Assembly: GCF_000018405.1 (NCBI RefSeq) | Contig: NC_009943.1 | Location: 1,057,001 to 1,121,000, forward strand | Length of the DNA stretch: 64,000 bases | Reading direction: 5' to 3' | Source: Desulfosudis oleivorans Hxd3 | Lineage (GTDB): Bacteria; Desulfobacterota; Desulfobacteria; Desulfobacterales; Desulfosudaceae | Translations under genes and position numbers: made by a program | Shown: positions 33,956 through 41,693 of the stretch, piece after piece | Layout of the letters: the number at the start of each line of letters is the position of its first letter | Position numbering within the stretch: position 1 is the stretch's first letter | Notes under the pieces: model-generated | Database searches by the model: none | Told to the model about the DNA's origin: nothing | Seen by the model: the letters and a program-made list of their open reading frames with translations, nothing else

Positions 33956-35155
33956 ATGACGGTAATGCTCAACCTCGAGTTTTCAGAATCCATGACCAGG
34001 CTTCAGCAGGGCGTAAAGACGGTGGCCCGGCAGGTCCTGCGGCCCATATCCAGAAAGTATGACCTGCTTGAGCATGTTTATCCCAAAGAGCTTGACGCCT
34101 TTCGGGGAGCCCCGCTTTTTTCCCGGTCAAAGAAGAAACAGGGCAAAGAGCGCCCGCCCGGTGATACAAAAGACCCCATCGGTACCAACCTGGCCCAGAT
34201 CCTTTCCGTGGAGGCCATGAGCTGGGGTGATTGCGGCATGTTGATGTCTTTTCCCAACGCCGGGGTGGGCAATGCCGCCCTGGTTGCCGTGGGCACGGAT
34301 GACCAGGTGGAAAAGTTCGGCCGCCTGTGGATCGCCTTTGCCAACACCGAGCCGGAAGCCGGGTCCGACGCCGGTGCCATCAGTACCACTGCCCAGCTTG
34401 ACGGCGACTCTTGGGTATTAAACGGTGAAAAGATTTTTGTGACCTGCGCCGACCGTTGCGACGCGGTGATTGTGTGGGCCACGCTGGACAAAAGCGCGGG
34501 CAAATCCGGCATCAAGCCTTTTATGGTGGAAAAGCAGACGCCCGGCCTGACCATGACCCGCCTGGAAAACAAGTGCGGGCTTCGGGCCTCGGACACCGGG
34601 ACCTTTGTGCTGAACAACTGCCGTATCCCCAAAGAAAACCTTCTTGGCAGCGCGAAAATCGAGCAGACCACAGAGGGCTTTAAAGGCGTCATGAAAACCT
34701 TTGACATGACGCGGCCCATGGTGGCGGCCATGGCCACCGGGCTGGCCGGCGCGGCACTGGACCTGGTCCGGGAAAAGATGGAACAAAACGGCATCGTCCT
34801 GGATTACCACGGGGGGCCCAATGCCGTCAGCGGGATGCAGAAAGCGTTCTACCGAATGGAGGCCCACCTGGAAGCCATGCGTCAGCTCACTTACAGGTCT
34901 GCCTGGATGGCGGATAACGGCCAGCCCAACAACCTGGAGGCTTCCATGGCCAAAGCCAAGGCCGGCCGTTGGGCCACGCTCATCGCCCAGGAGAGTTGCG
35001 AGCTATTGGGTCCCCTGGGAATTTCCACGCAGGAGCTGGCGGAAAAATGGATGCGCGACGTCAAGATCATGGATATTTTTGAAGGCACGGGCCAGATTCA
35101 GCACCTGATTATCGCCCGCCATATTCTGGGCCTGTCCAGCCGCGAGCTGAAGTAG
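33956..35155 (+). CDS. acyl-CoA dehydrogenase
   Basis: Protein of 399 aa. ATG 33956 touches the AGGGG ribosome site; the in-frame ATG at 33965 (396 aa) has better spacing and may be the true start. IAFANTEPEAGSDAGAIST, WVLNGEKIFVTCADRCDAVIV, MTRLENKCGLRASDTGTFVLNNCRIP and GLAGAALDLVREKM are classical; ELLGPLGISTQELAEKWMRDVKIMDIFEGTGQIQHLIIARHIL is the C-terminal FAD/base region (Glu in FEGT). Last gene of the operon, supplying an oxidation step. Confidence 0.93.
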   Translation: MTVMLNLEFSESMTRLQQGVKTVARQVLRPISRKYDLLEHVYPKELDAFRGAPLFSRSKKKQGKERPPGDTKDPIGTNLAQILSVEAMSWGDCGMLMSFPNAGVGNAALVAVGTDDQVEKFGRLWIAFANTEPEAGSDAGAISTTAQLDGDSWVLNGEKIFVTCADRCDAVIVWATLDKSAGKSGIKPFMVEKQTPGLTMTRLENKCGLRASDTGTFVLNNCRIPKENLLGSAKIEQTTEGFKGVMKTFDMTRPMVAAMATGLAGAALDLVREKMEQNGIVLDYHGGPNAVSGMQKAFYRMEAHLEAMRQLTYRSAWMADNGQPNNLEASMAKAKAGRWATLIAQESCELLGPLGISTQELAEKWMRDVKIMDIFEGTGQIQHLIIARHILGLSSRELK

Positions 35156-35319
35156 CATCAGGACAGGGTTCTTCACATGGAAGTTTTTTTGATGGGCGGT
35201 CTGGTCCTTGTATCAGCCGCACTGGGGTGCGGCACTCCCGGGGGCAGCGCTCTCAGGTGCATTCTCCCGGGTACGGCACTCCCTGCCTGTTCGTCATGCC
35301 ACCTTATTTGCCCCGCTGA
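35156..35319. repeat. intergenic CCGCAC hairpin
   Basis: CCGCAC-TGGG-GTGCGG at 35217-35232 followed by CACTCCCGGGGG; the eighth and last copy in the window. A second, degenerate CTCCCGGG follows ~40 bp later. Confidence 0.7.
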
Positions 35320-36039
35320 TCACAAATCAAAAAACAGGTTCTGGGATGCCTTGGTTTCCACGTCGATGACCTGAAGCCGCAGCTGGCCGGCGGATGCGGC
35401 CTCGGCCGGGAAGAAGAGAAATCCCCTGGCCAGGGTGCCGGGGGTGATGATCTTGTTTTCCATCTGCCGGTTCATAAGGTCTCTTCTGATGGCCTGCTCG
35501 GCGTCGCTGCTGTCCATCTCTTCGGCCGCGCCGAAGATGGTGCCGCCGGCCGCGCCGATGGCCGCGCCTTTTCCGATGGCTTCGCCCACGTTATTCCCCG
35601 TCAGAATGCCGATGGCGGCTCCCACCACAGCGCCGCCGGCCGCGCCCAGCACCGACCGCTTGCCCGCCTGCTTGGCGATGCGGGCATATTCCGAGCTCTT
35701 CTCCAGCCGGTCATAGGCCGTTGCCTGGTCCAGGAGGTTCCAGTAGTTGCCGTTGGCATCCACCAGAAAGGTCTGGCCCGGATTAAACTGGAAGGCGGCC
35801 GTGCTTTTATTGTCCACCACGATCTGCACCGGCAAAAGCCCGGCCTTGAGAATGTTGAACCCAAAGGCCTGGCCCGCCTTTTTTTCATCGGCGTAGGCCA
35901 TGGCGGCCAGCTCCATGTTGTTGACGGTCTGCATGTTGGAAAACGCCGCAGGGGGCTGAAACGGGACTTCCTGTTGCTTGTAGGCAACACAGGCCGTGGT
36001 CATGACCAGCACCAGCAGGCAGAGAATCAGTTTTTTCAT
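35320..36039 (-). CDS. lipoprotein with glycine-zipper segment
   Basis: Protein of 239 aa with GGAGCC before ATG 36039. Lipobox VMTTAC (Cys17). A beta-rich region (VQIVVDNKSTAAFQFNPGQTFLVDANG) precedes a glycine-zipper membrane-like segment (VLGAAGGAVVGAAIGILTGN and GKGAAIGAAGGTIFGA). The C-terminus ends GFLFFPAEA and LRLQVIDVETK. Likely an outer-membrane-associated lipoprotein of unknown role. It converges with the acyl-CoA operon. Confidence 0.75.
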   Translation of the reverse strand: MKKLILCLLVLVMTTACVAYKQQEVPFQPPAAFSNMQTVNNMELAAMAYADEKKAGQAFGFNILKAGLLPVQIVVDNKSTAAFQFNPGQTFLVDANGNYWNLLDQATAYDRLEKSSEYARIAKQAGKRSVLGAAGGAVVGAAIGILTGNNVGEAIGKGAAIGAAGGTIFGAAEEMDSSDAEQAIRRDLMNRQMENKIITPGTLARGFLFFPAEAASAGQLRLQVIDVETKASQNLFFDL

Positions 36040-36414
36040 GGCAAGGCTCCTGTAGAAAAGAGGAATATAAAAGATATTGTATTACACCAATGGAGCAGGC
36101 CTTGTGTCAAGCGGGAAATATACGGATTGATTCTTTTTTAAAATATTTTCAGGTGGCCTTTCAGAGAATAACACAAAGTATCAAAATCATATTTTCAACC
36201 GCCTTTTTTGAAAAAAGCATTTACGGTCGACAGCATGGGTGTGATTACCATTATGCCTCATGGTGCATGCTTTTATGGTTTTTTTGGGTTTTTTATCGTG
36301 TCGGGTAAAGAGGTAATCCAGCGGTGAAAAGTTGTTGCAGCGAATTTTATGAACAACACCAATGAATACTATAGTCTGTAGACTTATGGTCTTCATGTCT
36401 TCACAATACACCTA
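36040..36414. other. AT-rich intergenic region before the restriction-modification island
   Basis: No gene seen. Composition drops sharply in GC from ~36100. It contains CCGCCTTTTTTGAAAAAAG and, at its end, the putative controller operator. Confidence 0.6.
36370..36384 (+). promoter_or_regulatory. putative C-box operator of the R-M controller
   Basis: AGTCTGTAGACT (36373-36384) is a perfect AGTCT-NN-AGACT palindrome resembling controller (C-protein) boxes, overlapping a TATAGT -10-like box (36370-36375), 30 bp before the controller ATG. A weaker half site, TGGTCTTCATG, follows. Confidence 0.55.
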
Positions 36415-36669
36415 ATGAAAAAAGAGCCTCTAAAAAAATCATCAGAATATTCCATCGAAGAACTGTTCGGTAATGCTTTAAAGCAAATTCGAAAGCGGAA
36501 AGGTTTTTCTCAGGAAGAGCTTGGCCTGGAAAGCGGATATCATCGGACATACATAAGTTTGCTCGAACGTGGTAAAAAAAGCCCATCTCTGAAAACGATC
36601 TTTCGGTTAGCTGAAACACTTCAGGTGAAACCCTCCGAGCTTATAAAACTTATAGAAAAAGATCGTTAG
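36415..36669 (+). CDS. XRE-family HTH controller (C) protein
   Basis: Protein of 84 aa. FGNALKQIRKRKGFSQEELGLESGYHRTYISLLERGKKSPSLKT is a classic XRE helix-turn-helix; size and context match controller proteins that delay nuclease expression in type II systems. The nuclease gene begins 11 bp downstream. Confidence 0.88.
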   Translation: MKKEPLKKSSEYSIEELFGNALKQIRKRKGFSQEELGLESGYHRTYISLLERGKKSPSLKTIFRLAETLQVKPSELIKLIEKDR

Positions 36670-36680
36670 AATAATTAGAT

Positions 36681-37289
36681 ATGAAAATTATTGAGACAGA
36701 ACTGATTATAAACGCGGGGGGATTCCCTCAATCTAAGGAGTGGCAAAATATTCACAGGGACATTCTGAATGCAATCCACTCAATCGAATGGCCTCCAGGG
36801 TCAGGCTCATTTACTCTCTATGATGAGTCCGGGAAAAAAAGAGGGCAGGGTAATGGCGTAAAGCCTATAAAGGAAGCTTGCATGAAAAAGCTTCAGTCTT
36901 CAGGATGGAGACTGGAAACACCGGTTGATGTTGCAACAGTTCGAAGACCAGGTCCCATGGATGCCACCATTGAAGTTAACGGACGTCTTTTTTGTGTGGA
37001 ATGGGAAACGGGGAATATTTCTTCCAGTCATCGCGCTGTTAATAAAATGGCTTTGGGTATTCTTAAGGACATACTGATTGGTGGTGTTTTAATATTACCG
37101 ACCCGGAAGATGTACAATTACTTGACCGATCGTATAGGGAACTTCCTTGAATTGTCACCCTATTTCCCTCTATGGAAATCATTGCAAGTTGATGAGGGGC
37201 TGCTTGCCATTATAGCCATTGAGCATGATGGGGTCAGCAAGGATGTTGAAAGAATTCCAAAAGGTACTGATGGCCGAGCCATTATTTAA
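36681..37289 (+). CDS. type II restriction endonuclease, BamHI/BglII-like
   Basis: Protein of 202 aa. Catalytic PD-(D/E)XK variant residues Asp94 (GPMDATIEV), Glu107 and Glu109 (VEWET) reproduce the D...ExE pattern of BamHI (there Asp94, Glu111, Glu113), and Glu65 (IKEACMKK) may match the fourth acidic residue. Opening segment IINAGGFPQSKEWQNI. No ribosome site is obvious, which may keep expression low. AT-rich codons indicate transfer. The gene converges with the methyltransferase and overlaps its end by 4 nt. The cut site is not predictable by eye. Confidence 0.82.
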   Translation: MKIIETELIINAGGFPQSKEWQNIHRDILNAIHSIEWPPGSGSFTLYDESGKKRGQGNGVKPIKEACMKKLQSSGWRLETPVDVATVRRPGPMDATIEVNGRLFCVEWETGNISSSHRAVNKMALGILKDILIGGVLILPTRKMYNYLTDRIGNFLELSPYFPLWKSLQVDEGLLAIIAIEHDGVSKDVERIPKGTDGRAII

Positions 37290-38671
37290 CTCCGTTGTAG
37301 TATCGCAATATATTCGAGCCGCATAGTATTTGAAATTCCTATAATAGGGCGGCTCATCATTTTGATAAGTCGGAAACCATATTTTTTGCCTATCTGTACC
37401 AGTATTTCATGTATTCCTTGGACTTTGTTCGGGTCCACCCCCAATGCTTTTCCGAGTTGATTGTTGTTGGTCCCAACAATAATGGTGCATAGTCTTGCCG
37501 GACGTAAAACTCGGGAACATTCTGAAAGGACTTGTTCCATATCTTCTCGGTAGAGTTCAAATTTTTCTGAAAGTTTTTTCCCCCTCAAACCAATCATCGA
37601 ATTCCTGAGGTTGTCCATTTCTACGCCTAGGTAGTTGAGATGAAAGGCGTCATTTCCCAGATAATCAATGGCAAAGCTATAAGGGGGTGAAAAAATGATA
37701 CCATCGACAGTTTTGTTATCAAGTGGTAGGTCTCTTGCATCTCCCTCCATTGCCGTTGTTGCCGACAGCTCCAACCCCGTGTCGATTAAGCCCTTCTGAA
37801 TTTTTTCGACAACAAATAGGTATCTTTCCAATATCGCTTTGAACTGTTCAATGGGAGACCTTCGGCTACTTCTTTCAGAATACCCCACACTGTCTAAGTA
37901 GGCCAATAAGAGGAAATTGTATGTGTCTGAAGTCTCTTTTTGCTGTTTTGTGAGACGACTACGATCTTCCTTGATCACATATTCTGCGACAGGCTCCATG
38001 ACAGACATCACATTTTTTTGTGATTTTCTTTTACAGGCTCTGATTCCTGCCACAGGTTTTCCTACACGTTCCGAAAAATAATTAAACACTTCTTTGTAAT
38101 TATTCAGAGTTTTCTGGGCTCGACTCAAAGGGACTGTTAGAGCATCTATTTTTGTTTGAGCCATAAACCTGCAAAAAGGGCTTGCATCAATGCCGATTGA
38201 ATTTATCCCCATCAAAGAGGCCTCAACCAAGACCGTGCCTGAACCCATCATAGGGTCCAAGACCGTATCTCCAGGTTTCAGTCCCATAATATTTATTAAC
38301 CCCTTTATCATCTGGGGATGAAATTTTCCGCGATAAGGAAAAAGACCATGGGTGCTGTAGCCGGTTCTGAAGAGATTCCTCTCGAAAAAGGATTTGAGCC
38401 TAGATGAAGAATGATCAGCTAACTTCAGTGAATCGCCGGTGCATATGAGAAAGTGTCGTGTGAAATTGTTACACACACGCGCAAAATAGGCGCTGTTTCT
38501 AAGAAGCTCTTCGTCAGACAACACCTGTTGTTCGTAGAAGGCAAGTTCTAATTCGTAGAGGTCATTTAAGTTAGGTATGAGTTGATATTTGGTAGAGAAT
38601 AGTTTTCCAAAGAAGTCTTGTGCAAGTACGTCGGGGATTTTATGCGGATCCAAGTTTTCTCCTGAGCTCAA
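37286..38671 (-). CDS. DNA methyltransferase with SPPY motif (likely N4-cytosine)
   Basis: Protein of 461 aa starting at a TTG (38671) that overlaps the upstream methylase stop (TTGA). Motif I is DPMMGSGT (139-146) and motif IV SPPY (328-331), the order of alpha-type methylases with a long recognition domain between. SPPY is more common in N4-cytosine enzymes. EGDARDLP precedes motif IV, and LRPARLCTIIVG follows. It is part of the R-M island. Confidence 0.85.
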   Translation of the reverse strand: MSSGENLDPHKIPDVLAQDFFGKLFSTKYQLIPNLNDLYELELAFYEQQVLSDEELLRNSAYFARVCNNFTRHFLICTGDSLKLADHSSSRLKSFFERNLFRTGYSTHGLFPYRGKFHPQMIKGLINIMGLKPGDTVLDPMMGSGTVLVEASLMGINSIGIDASPFCRFMAQTKIDALTVPLSRAQKTLNNYKEVFNYFSERVGKPVAGIRACKRKSQKNVMSVMEPVAEYVIKEDRSRLTKQQKETSDTYNFLLLAYLDSVGYSERSSRRSPIEQFKAILERYLFVVEKIQKGLIDTGLELSATTAMEGDARDLPLDNKTVDGIIFSPPYSFAIDYLGNDAFHLNYLGVEMDNLRNSMIGLRGKKLSEKFELYREDMEQVLSECSRVLRPARLCTIIVGTNNNQLGKALGVDPNKVQGIHEILVQIGKKYGFRLIKMMSRPIIGISNTMRLEYIAILQRS

Positions 38672-39573
38672 ATCTCCACATAGTCACCGGATTTGTGGGG
38701 ACTGAGATCTTCGGTCTGTAAACGCTCAATAATAACGTCACAGCTCTCAATTTCTATCCCGATCCAGTGTCGTTGCAGCCTTTCGCAGACGTCATAGGTG
38801 GTGCCGCTGCCCCCAAAGGGATCAAGGACTATATCATATTCTTGAGTGGACAACTGGATGACTCGTTCAAGTAGTTTGGTGGACAGTTGATTGGCAGACC
38901 TCCTCCGGCTTTTAAATTTCCAATGCCTTACAGGTGTGATGTCATGCCAAACATCAGTAAGGTTTACCCCGTTGGGGTTCATTGCTCTTCGGTGTCCACC
39001 GTAATCTTTAATTTCCTTCCCGCAATGTCGGCAAACCTCTATGGGTGTCCGTACCCTTCTAAATGTTTTTGGCTTCCCTTTTGTATAATATAACATACTG
39101 TAATGAGAAGGGTATAGGCGTCCAGGGATAGGGAGAGATAGCTTGATGTCGACGGCTATCCAATGTCGGAAGGTCATGCCAGCTTCACTTAGGTGATTAC
39201 CTAGAATGATGTTCCATTTTGGGAGGTTATAGATAAAAATAGCTCCGCCCGGTTTCAGCACACGGATACATTGGTCCAGCCACGTCTTGCACCATGAGAG
39301 ATATTCTTTTTCTGTAAGATTGTCATTGACGTTATTGCCGTAAATTTTAGACAGGTTAAAGGGGGGATCTGCAAAGATTGTATCAACCGATTCACTGTGT
39401 ACATAGGGAATTACCTTGATTATATCGTCATTATAGAGAGCCCCCAATTGGCTTGAATATACAATTTTCTTTTCAATGCTGGAGTCCACAACATGCTCCG
39501 GCGTCCATACTGTTTGATTTTTAAGGGTTTGTAGAGCCATTTGATATCCATAAGAAGATGCTTTTATTGCCAT
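38668..39573 (-). CDS. DNA methyltransferase with DPPF motif, beta class
   Basis: Protein of 301 aa. DPPF (69-72, FADPPFNLSKIYG) comes first and DPFGGSGTT (from 251) last, the beta-class order. A CRHCG with a later GGH segment may form a zinc site in the recognition region. DPPF favours N6-adenine, though beta enzymes can also methylate cytosine. Coupled by overlap to the SPPY methylase; two enzymes of different class beside one nuclease is unusual. Confidence 0.88.
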   Translation of the reverse strand: MAIKASSYGYQMALQTLKNQTVWTPEHVVDSSIEKKIVYSSQLGALYNDDIIKVIPYVHSESVDTIFADPPFNLSKIYGNNVNDNLTEKEYLSWCKTWLDQCIRVLKPGGAIFIYNLPKWNIILGNHLSEAGMTFRHWIAVDIKLSLPIPGRLYPSHYSMLYYTKGKPKTFRRVRTPIEVCRHCGKEIKDYGGHRRAMNPNGVNLTDVWHDITPVRHWKFKSRRRSANQLSTKLLERVIQLSTQEYDIVLDPFGGSGTTYDVCERLQRHWIGIEIESCDVIIERLQTEDLSPHKSGDYVEI

Positions 39574-39595
39574 AGGTTATAACAAGACCACCATT

Positions 39596-40606
39596 TTATA
39601 TCAATAGATTTTTGAGCTCCTCGGCCCGGTGGCAGGCCACCTGGTGATCCGGTGCCGGGGAAAAGGCGGCCGGTACCAGCGAGGGCTCGGAGGTTTTGCA
39701 GATGTCGGCGGCATGGGGACACCGGGTGTGAAACCGGCAGCCCGGCGGCGGCGCTGACGGGGAGGGCACGTCTCCGTAAAGCACCTGTTTTTGCCGCTTT
39801 GCGGTGGGATCGGCAATGGGAATGGCGGAGAGAAGGGCACTGGTGTAGGGATGCAGGGGCGTGGCATAGATGGTGTCGGCGTCGGTGATTTCCACGATTT
39901 TTCCCAGGTACATCACGGCGATGCGGTCAGAAACGTGGCGCACCACGGCCAGGTCGTGGGCGATAAACAGGCAGGTAAACCCGGATTCCTGCTGAAGGTC
40001 GAGCAGGAGGTTTAAAATCTGGGACTGAATGGAGACATCCAACGCCGACACCGGCTCGTCGCAGATGATCATACGCGGGTTTAAGGCAATGGCCCGGGCA
40101 ATGCCGATGCGCTGGCGCTGGCCCCCGCTGAACTCGTGGGGAAACCGGTCGGCCGCGTTTGCGGAAAGTCCCACCCGGTCTAAAAGTGATTGTACTGACT
40201 GCCGGCGTTCGACGGCGGTGCCGATGCGGTGAATCTTAAAAGGTTCTTCAAGCATGGTGCCCACGGTGTGGCGGGGATTCAAGGACTCGAACGGGTCCTG
40301 GAACACCATCTGAATATGACGCCGCAGCCGCCGCAGGGCCGCGCCCCGGACTCCGGCCAGGTCGGTGTTGTCAAACCGGATGGCGCCGGCCGTGGGCTCG
40401 TAAAGCCGGGCCACGCAGCGGCCCACCGTGGTCTTGCCGCAGCCCGACTCTCCCACCAGGCCCAGGGTCTCTCCGGGTCGAATGGCAAAGGAGATGTCGT
40501 CCACGGCATGCACCTGGGCCACGGGCCGCAGAAACACGCCGCCCCGCACGGGAAAATATTTTTTCAGGCGTTCGACTTCAAGCAGGTTGGGACCGGAAGT
40601 TGCCAT
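39596..40606 (-). CDS. oligopeptide ABC transporter ATPase, OppF type
   Basis: Protein of 336 aa; AAGGTG before ATG 40606. Walker [11 protein letters not shown]-loop [12 protein letters not shown], signature [14 protein letters not shown], Walker [14 protein letters not shown]-loop LFIAHD, and the C-terminal oligopeptide extension with [14 protein letters not shown]. Last gene of a five-gene transporter transcribed on the minus strand. A hexamer array (40618-40662) fills the gap to the OppD-type gene. Confidence 0.93.
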   Translation of the reverse strand: MATSGPNLLEVERLKKYFPVRGGVFLRPVAQVHAVDDISFAIRPGETLGLVGESGCGKTTVGRCVARLYEPTAGAIRFDNTDLAGVRGAALRRLRRHIQMVFQDPFESLNPRHTVGTMLEEPFKIHRIGTAVERRQSVQSLLDRVGLSANAADRFPHEFSGGQRQRIGIARAIALNPRMIICDEPVSALDVSIQSQILNLLLDLQQESGFTCLFIAHDLAVVRHVSDRIAVMYLGKIVEITDADTIYATPLHPYTSALLSAIPIADPTAKRQKQVLYGDVPSPSAPPPGCRFHTRCPHAADICKTSEPSLVPAAFSPAPDHQVACHRAEELKNLLI

Positions 40607-40617
40607 ATCACCTTCTA

Positions 40618-40662
40618 TCCAAATCGGGATCGGGATCGCTATCGGGATCGAAATTGTAATCG
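40618..40662 (-). repeat. hexamer array within the peptide transporter operon
   Basis: On the minus strand (CGAT-NN)n units CGATCC, CGATAG, CGATCC, CGATCC lead to GATTTGGAT. It lies in the 75-bp gap between the two ATPase genes. Sister arrays: 21655, 24114, 25160, 28523, 32492. Confidence 0.8.
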
Positions 40663-40681
40663 ATTTTACATGCCGGAGACC

Positions 40682-41671
40682 TCATGGCAACGCTTCCTGA
40701 ACCGCGTGGCAGCTTGCCATGTGCTCCGGTCCCACGGATACCAGGGTCGGCGCGACATTTCTGCAGATATCCATCACTTTGGGGCACCGGTTCTGAAACC
40801 GGCATCCCGGCGGCAGTTCGGCCAGGGAGGGCACCATGCCGGCAATGGTGGGAAGCTTTGTTTTCCGCCTGTTTCCCAGCCGCACGATGGAATCCAGTAG
40901 CCCCTGAGTGTAGGGGTGGGCCGGCCGGTCAAACAGGGTGGCCACATTTGCGCTCTCCACCAGGGTGCCGGCATACATCACGCAGACCCGCTGGCAGGTT
41001 TCGGCAATCACGCCCAGGTCGTGGGTGATGAGCATGACGGACATATCGTTCTGCTGCTGCATGGTGGTGATCAGTTCCAGGATCTGGGCCTGAATGGTCA
41101 CGTCCAGGGCCGTGGTGGGTTCGTCGGCGATGAGCAGGTCCGGACCGCAGGCCAGGGCCATGGCGATCATGACCCGCTGGCGCATGCCGCCGGATATCTG
41201 GTGCGGATACTGGCCCATGCGCTGGGCCGGATCGGGAATCCCCACCTCTTTGAGCATGGCCAGGGAGGCGGCCGTGACCGCCGGCCGGTCCATTTCAGGA
41301 TGGTGAAGGCCATAGGCCTCATCCAGCTGGCGGCCGATGGTGTGCACCGGGTTTAACGCGGTCATGGGTTCCTGGAAAATCATGGCAATGCGCCGGCCCC
41401 GGATGGAACGCATGGCTTCCGGCGGCAGGGCCGCAAGGTCCGTCCCGCCGAACAGGACCCGGCCGCTGTCGATGCGGCCCGAGGGTTTTGGCAGCAGCCG
41501 CATGATTGACAGGGCGGTCACGCTTTTGCCGCACCCGGATTCGCCCACCAGGCCCAGCACCTCGCCGTGCCGCACCTCAAAAGAGAGGCGGTCCACGGCC
41601 CGCACCCGTCCCGCCTCGGTTTCAAAGGAGACCGACAGGTTTTCCACGGTAAGCAGGGTTTCGGCGTTCAA
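40682..41671 (-). CDS. oligopeptide ABC transporter ATPase, OppD type
   Basis: Protein of 329 aa; begins at TTG 41671 preceded by GAAGGT. Walker [51 protein letters not shown] and [10 protein letters not shown]-terminal [14 protein letters not shown] probably binds an iron-sulfur cluster as in the Opp/Dpp family. Pairs with the OppF-type subunit. Confidence 0.93.
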   Translation of the reverse strand: MNAETLLTVENLSVSFETEAGRVRAVDRLSFEVRHGEVLGLVGESGCGKSVTALSIMRLLPKPSGRIDSGRVLFGGTDLAALPPEAMRSIRGRRIAMIFQEPMTALNPVHTIGRQLDEAYGLHHPEMDRPAVTAASLAMLKEVGIPDPAQRMGQYPHQISGGMRQRVMIAMALACGPDLLIADEPTTALDVTIQAQILELITTMQQQNDMSVMLITHDLGVIAETCQRVCVMYAGTLVESANVATLFDRPAHPYTQGLLDSIVRLGNRRKTKLPTIAGMVPSLAELPPGCRFQNRCPKVMDICRNVAPTLVSVGPEHMASCHAVQEALP

Positions 41672-41693
41672 AAGGTGACCTTCCCTAATCTGG

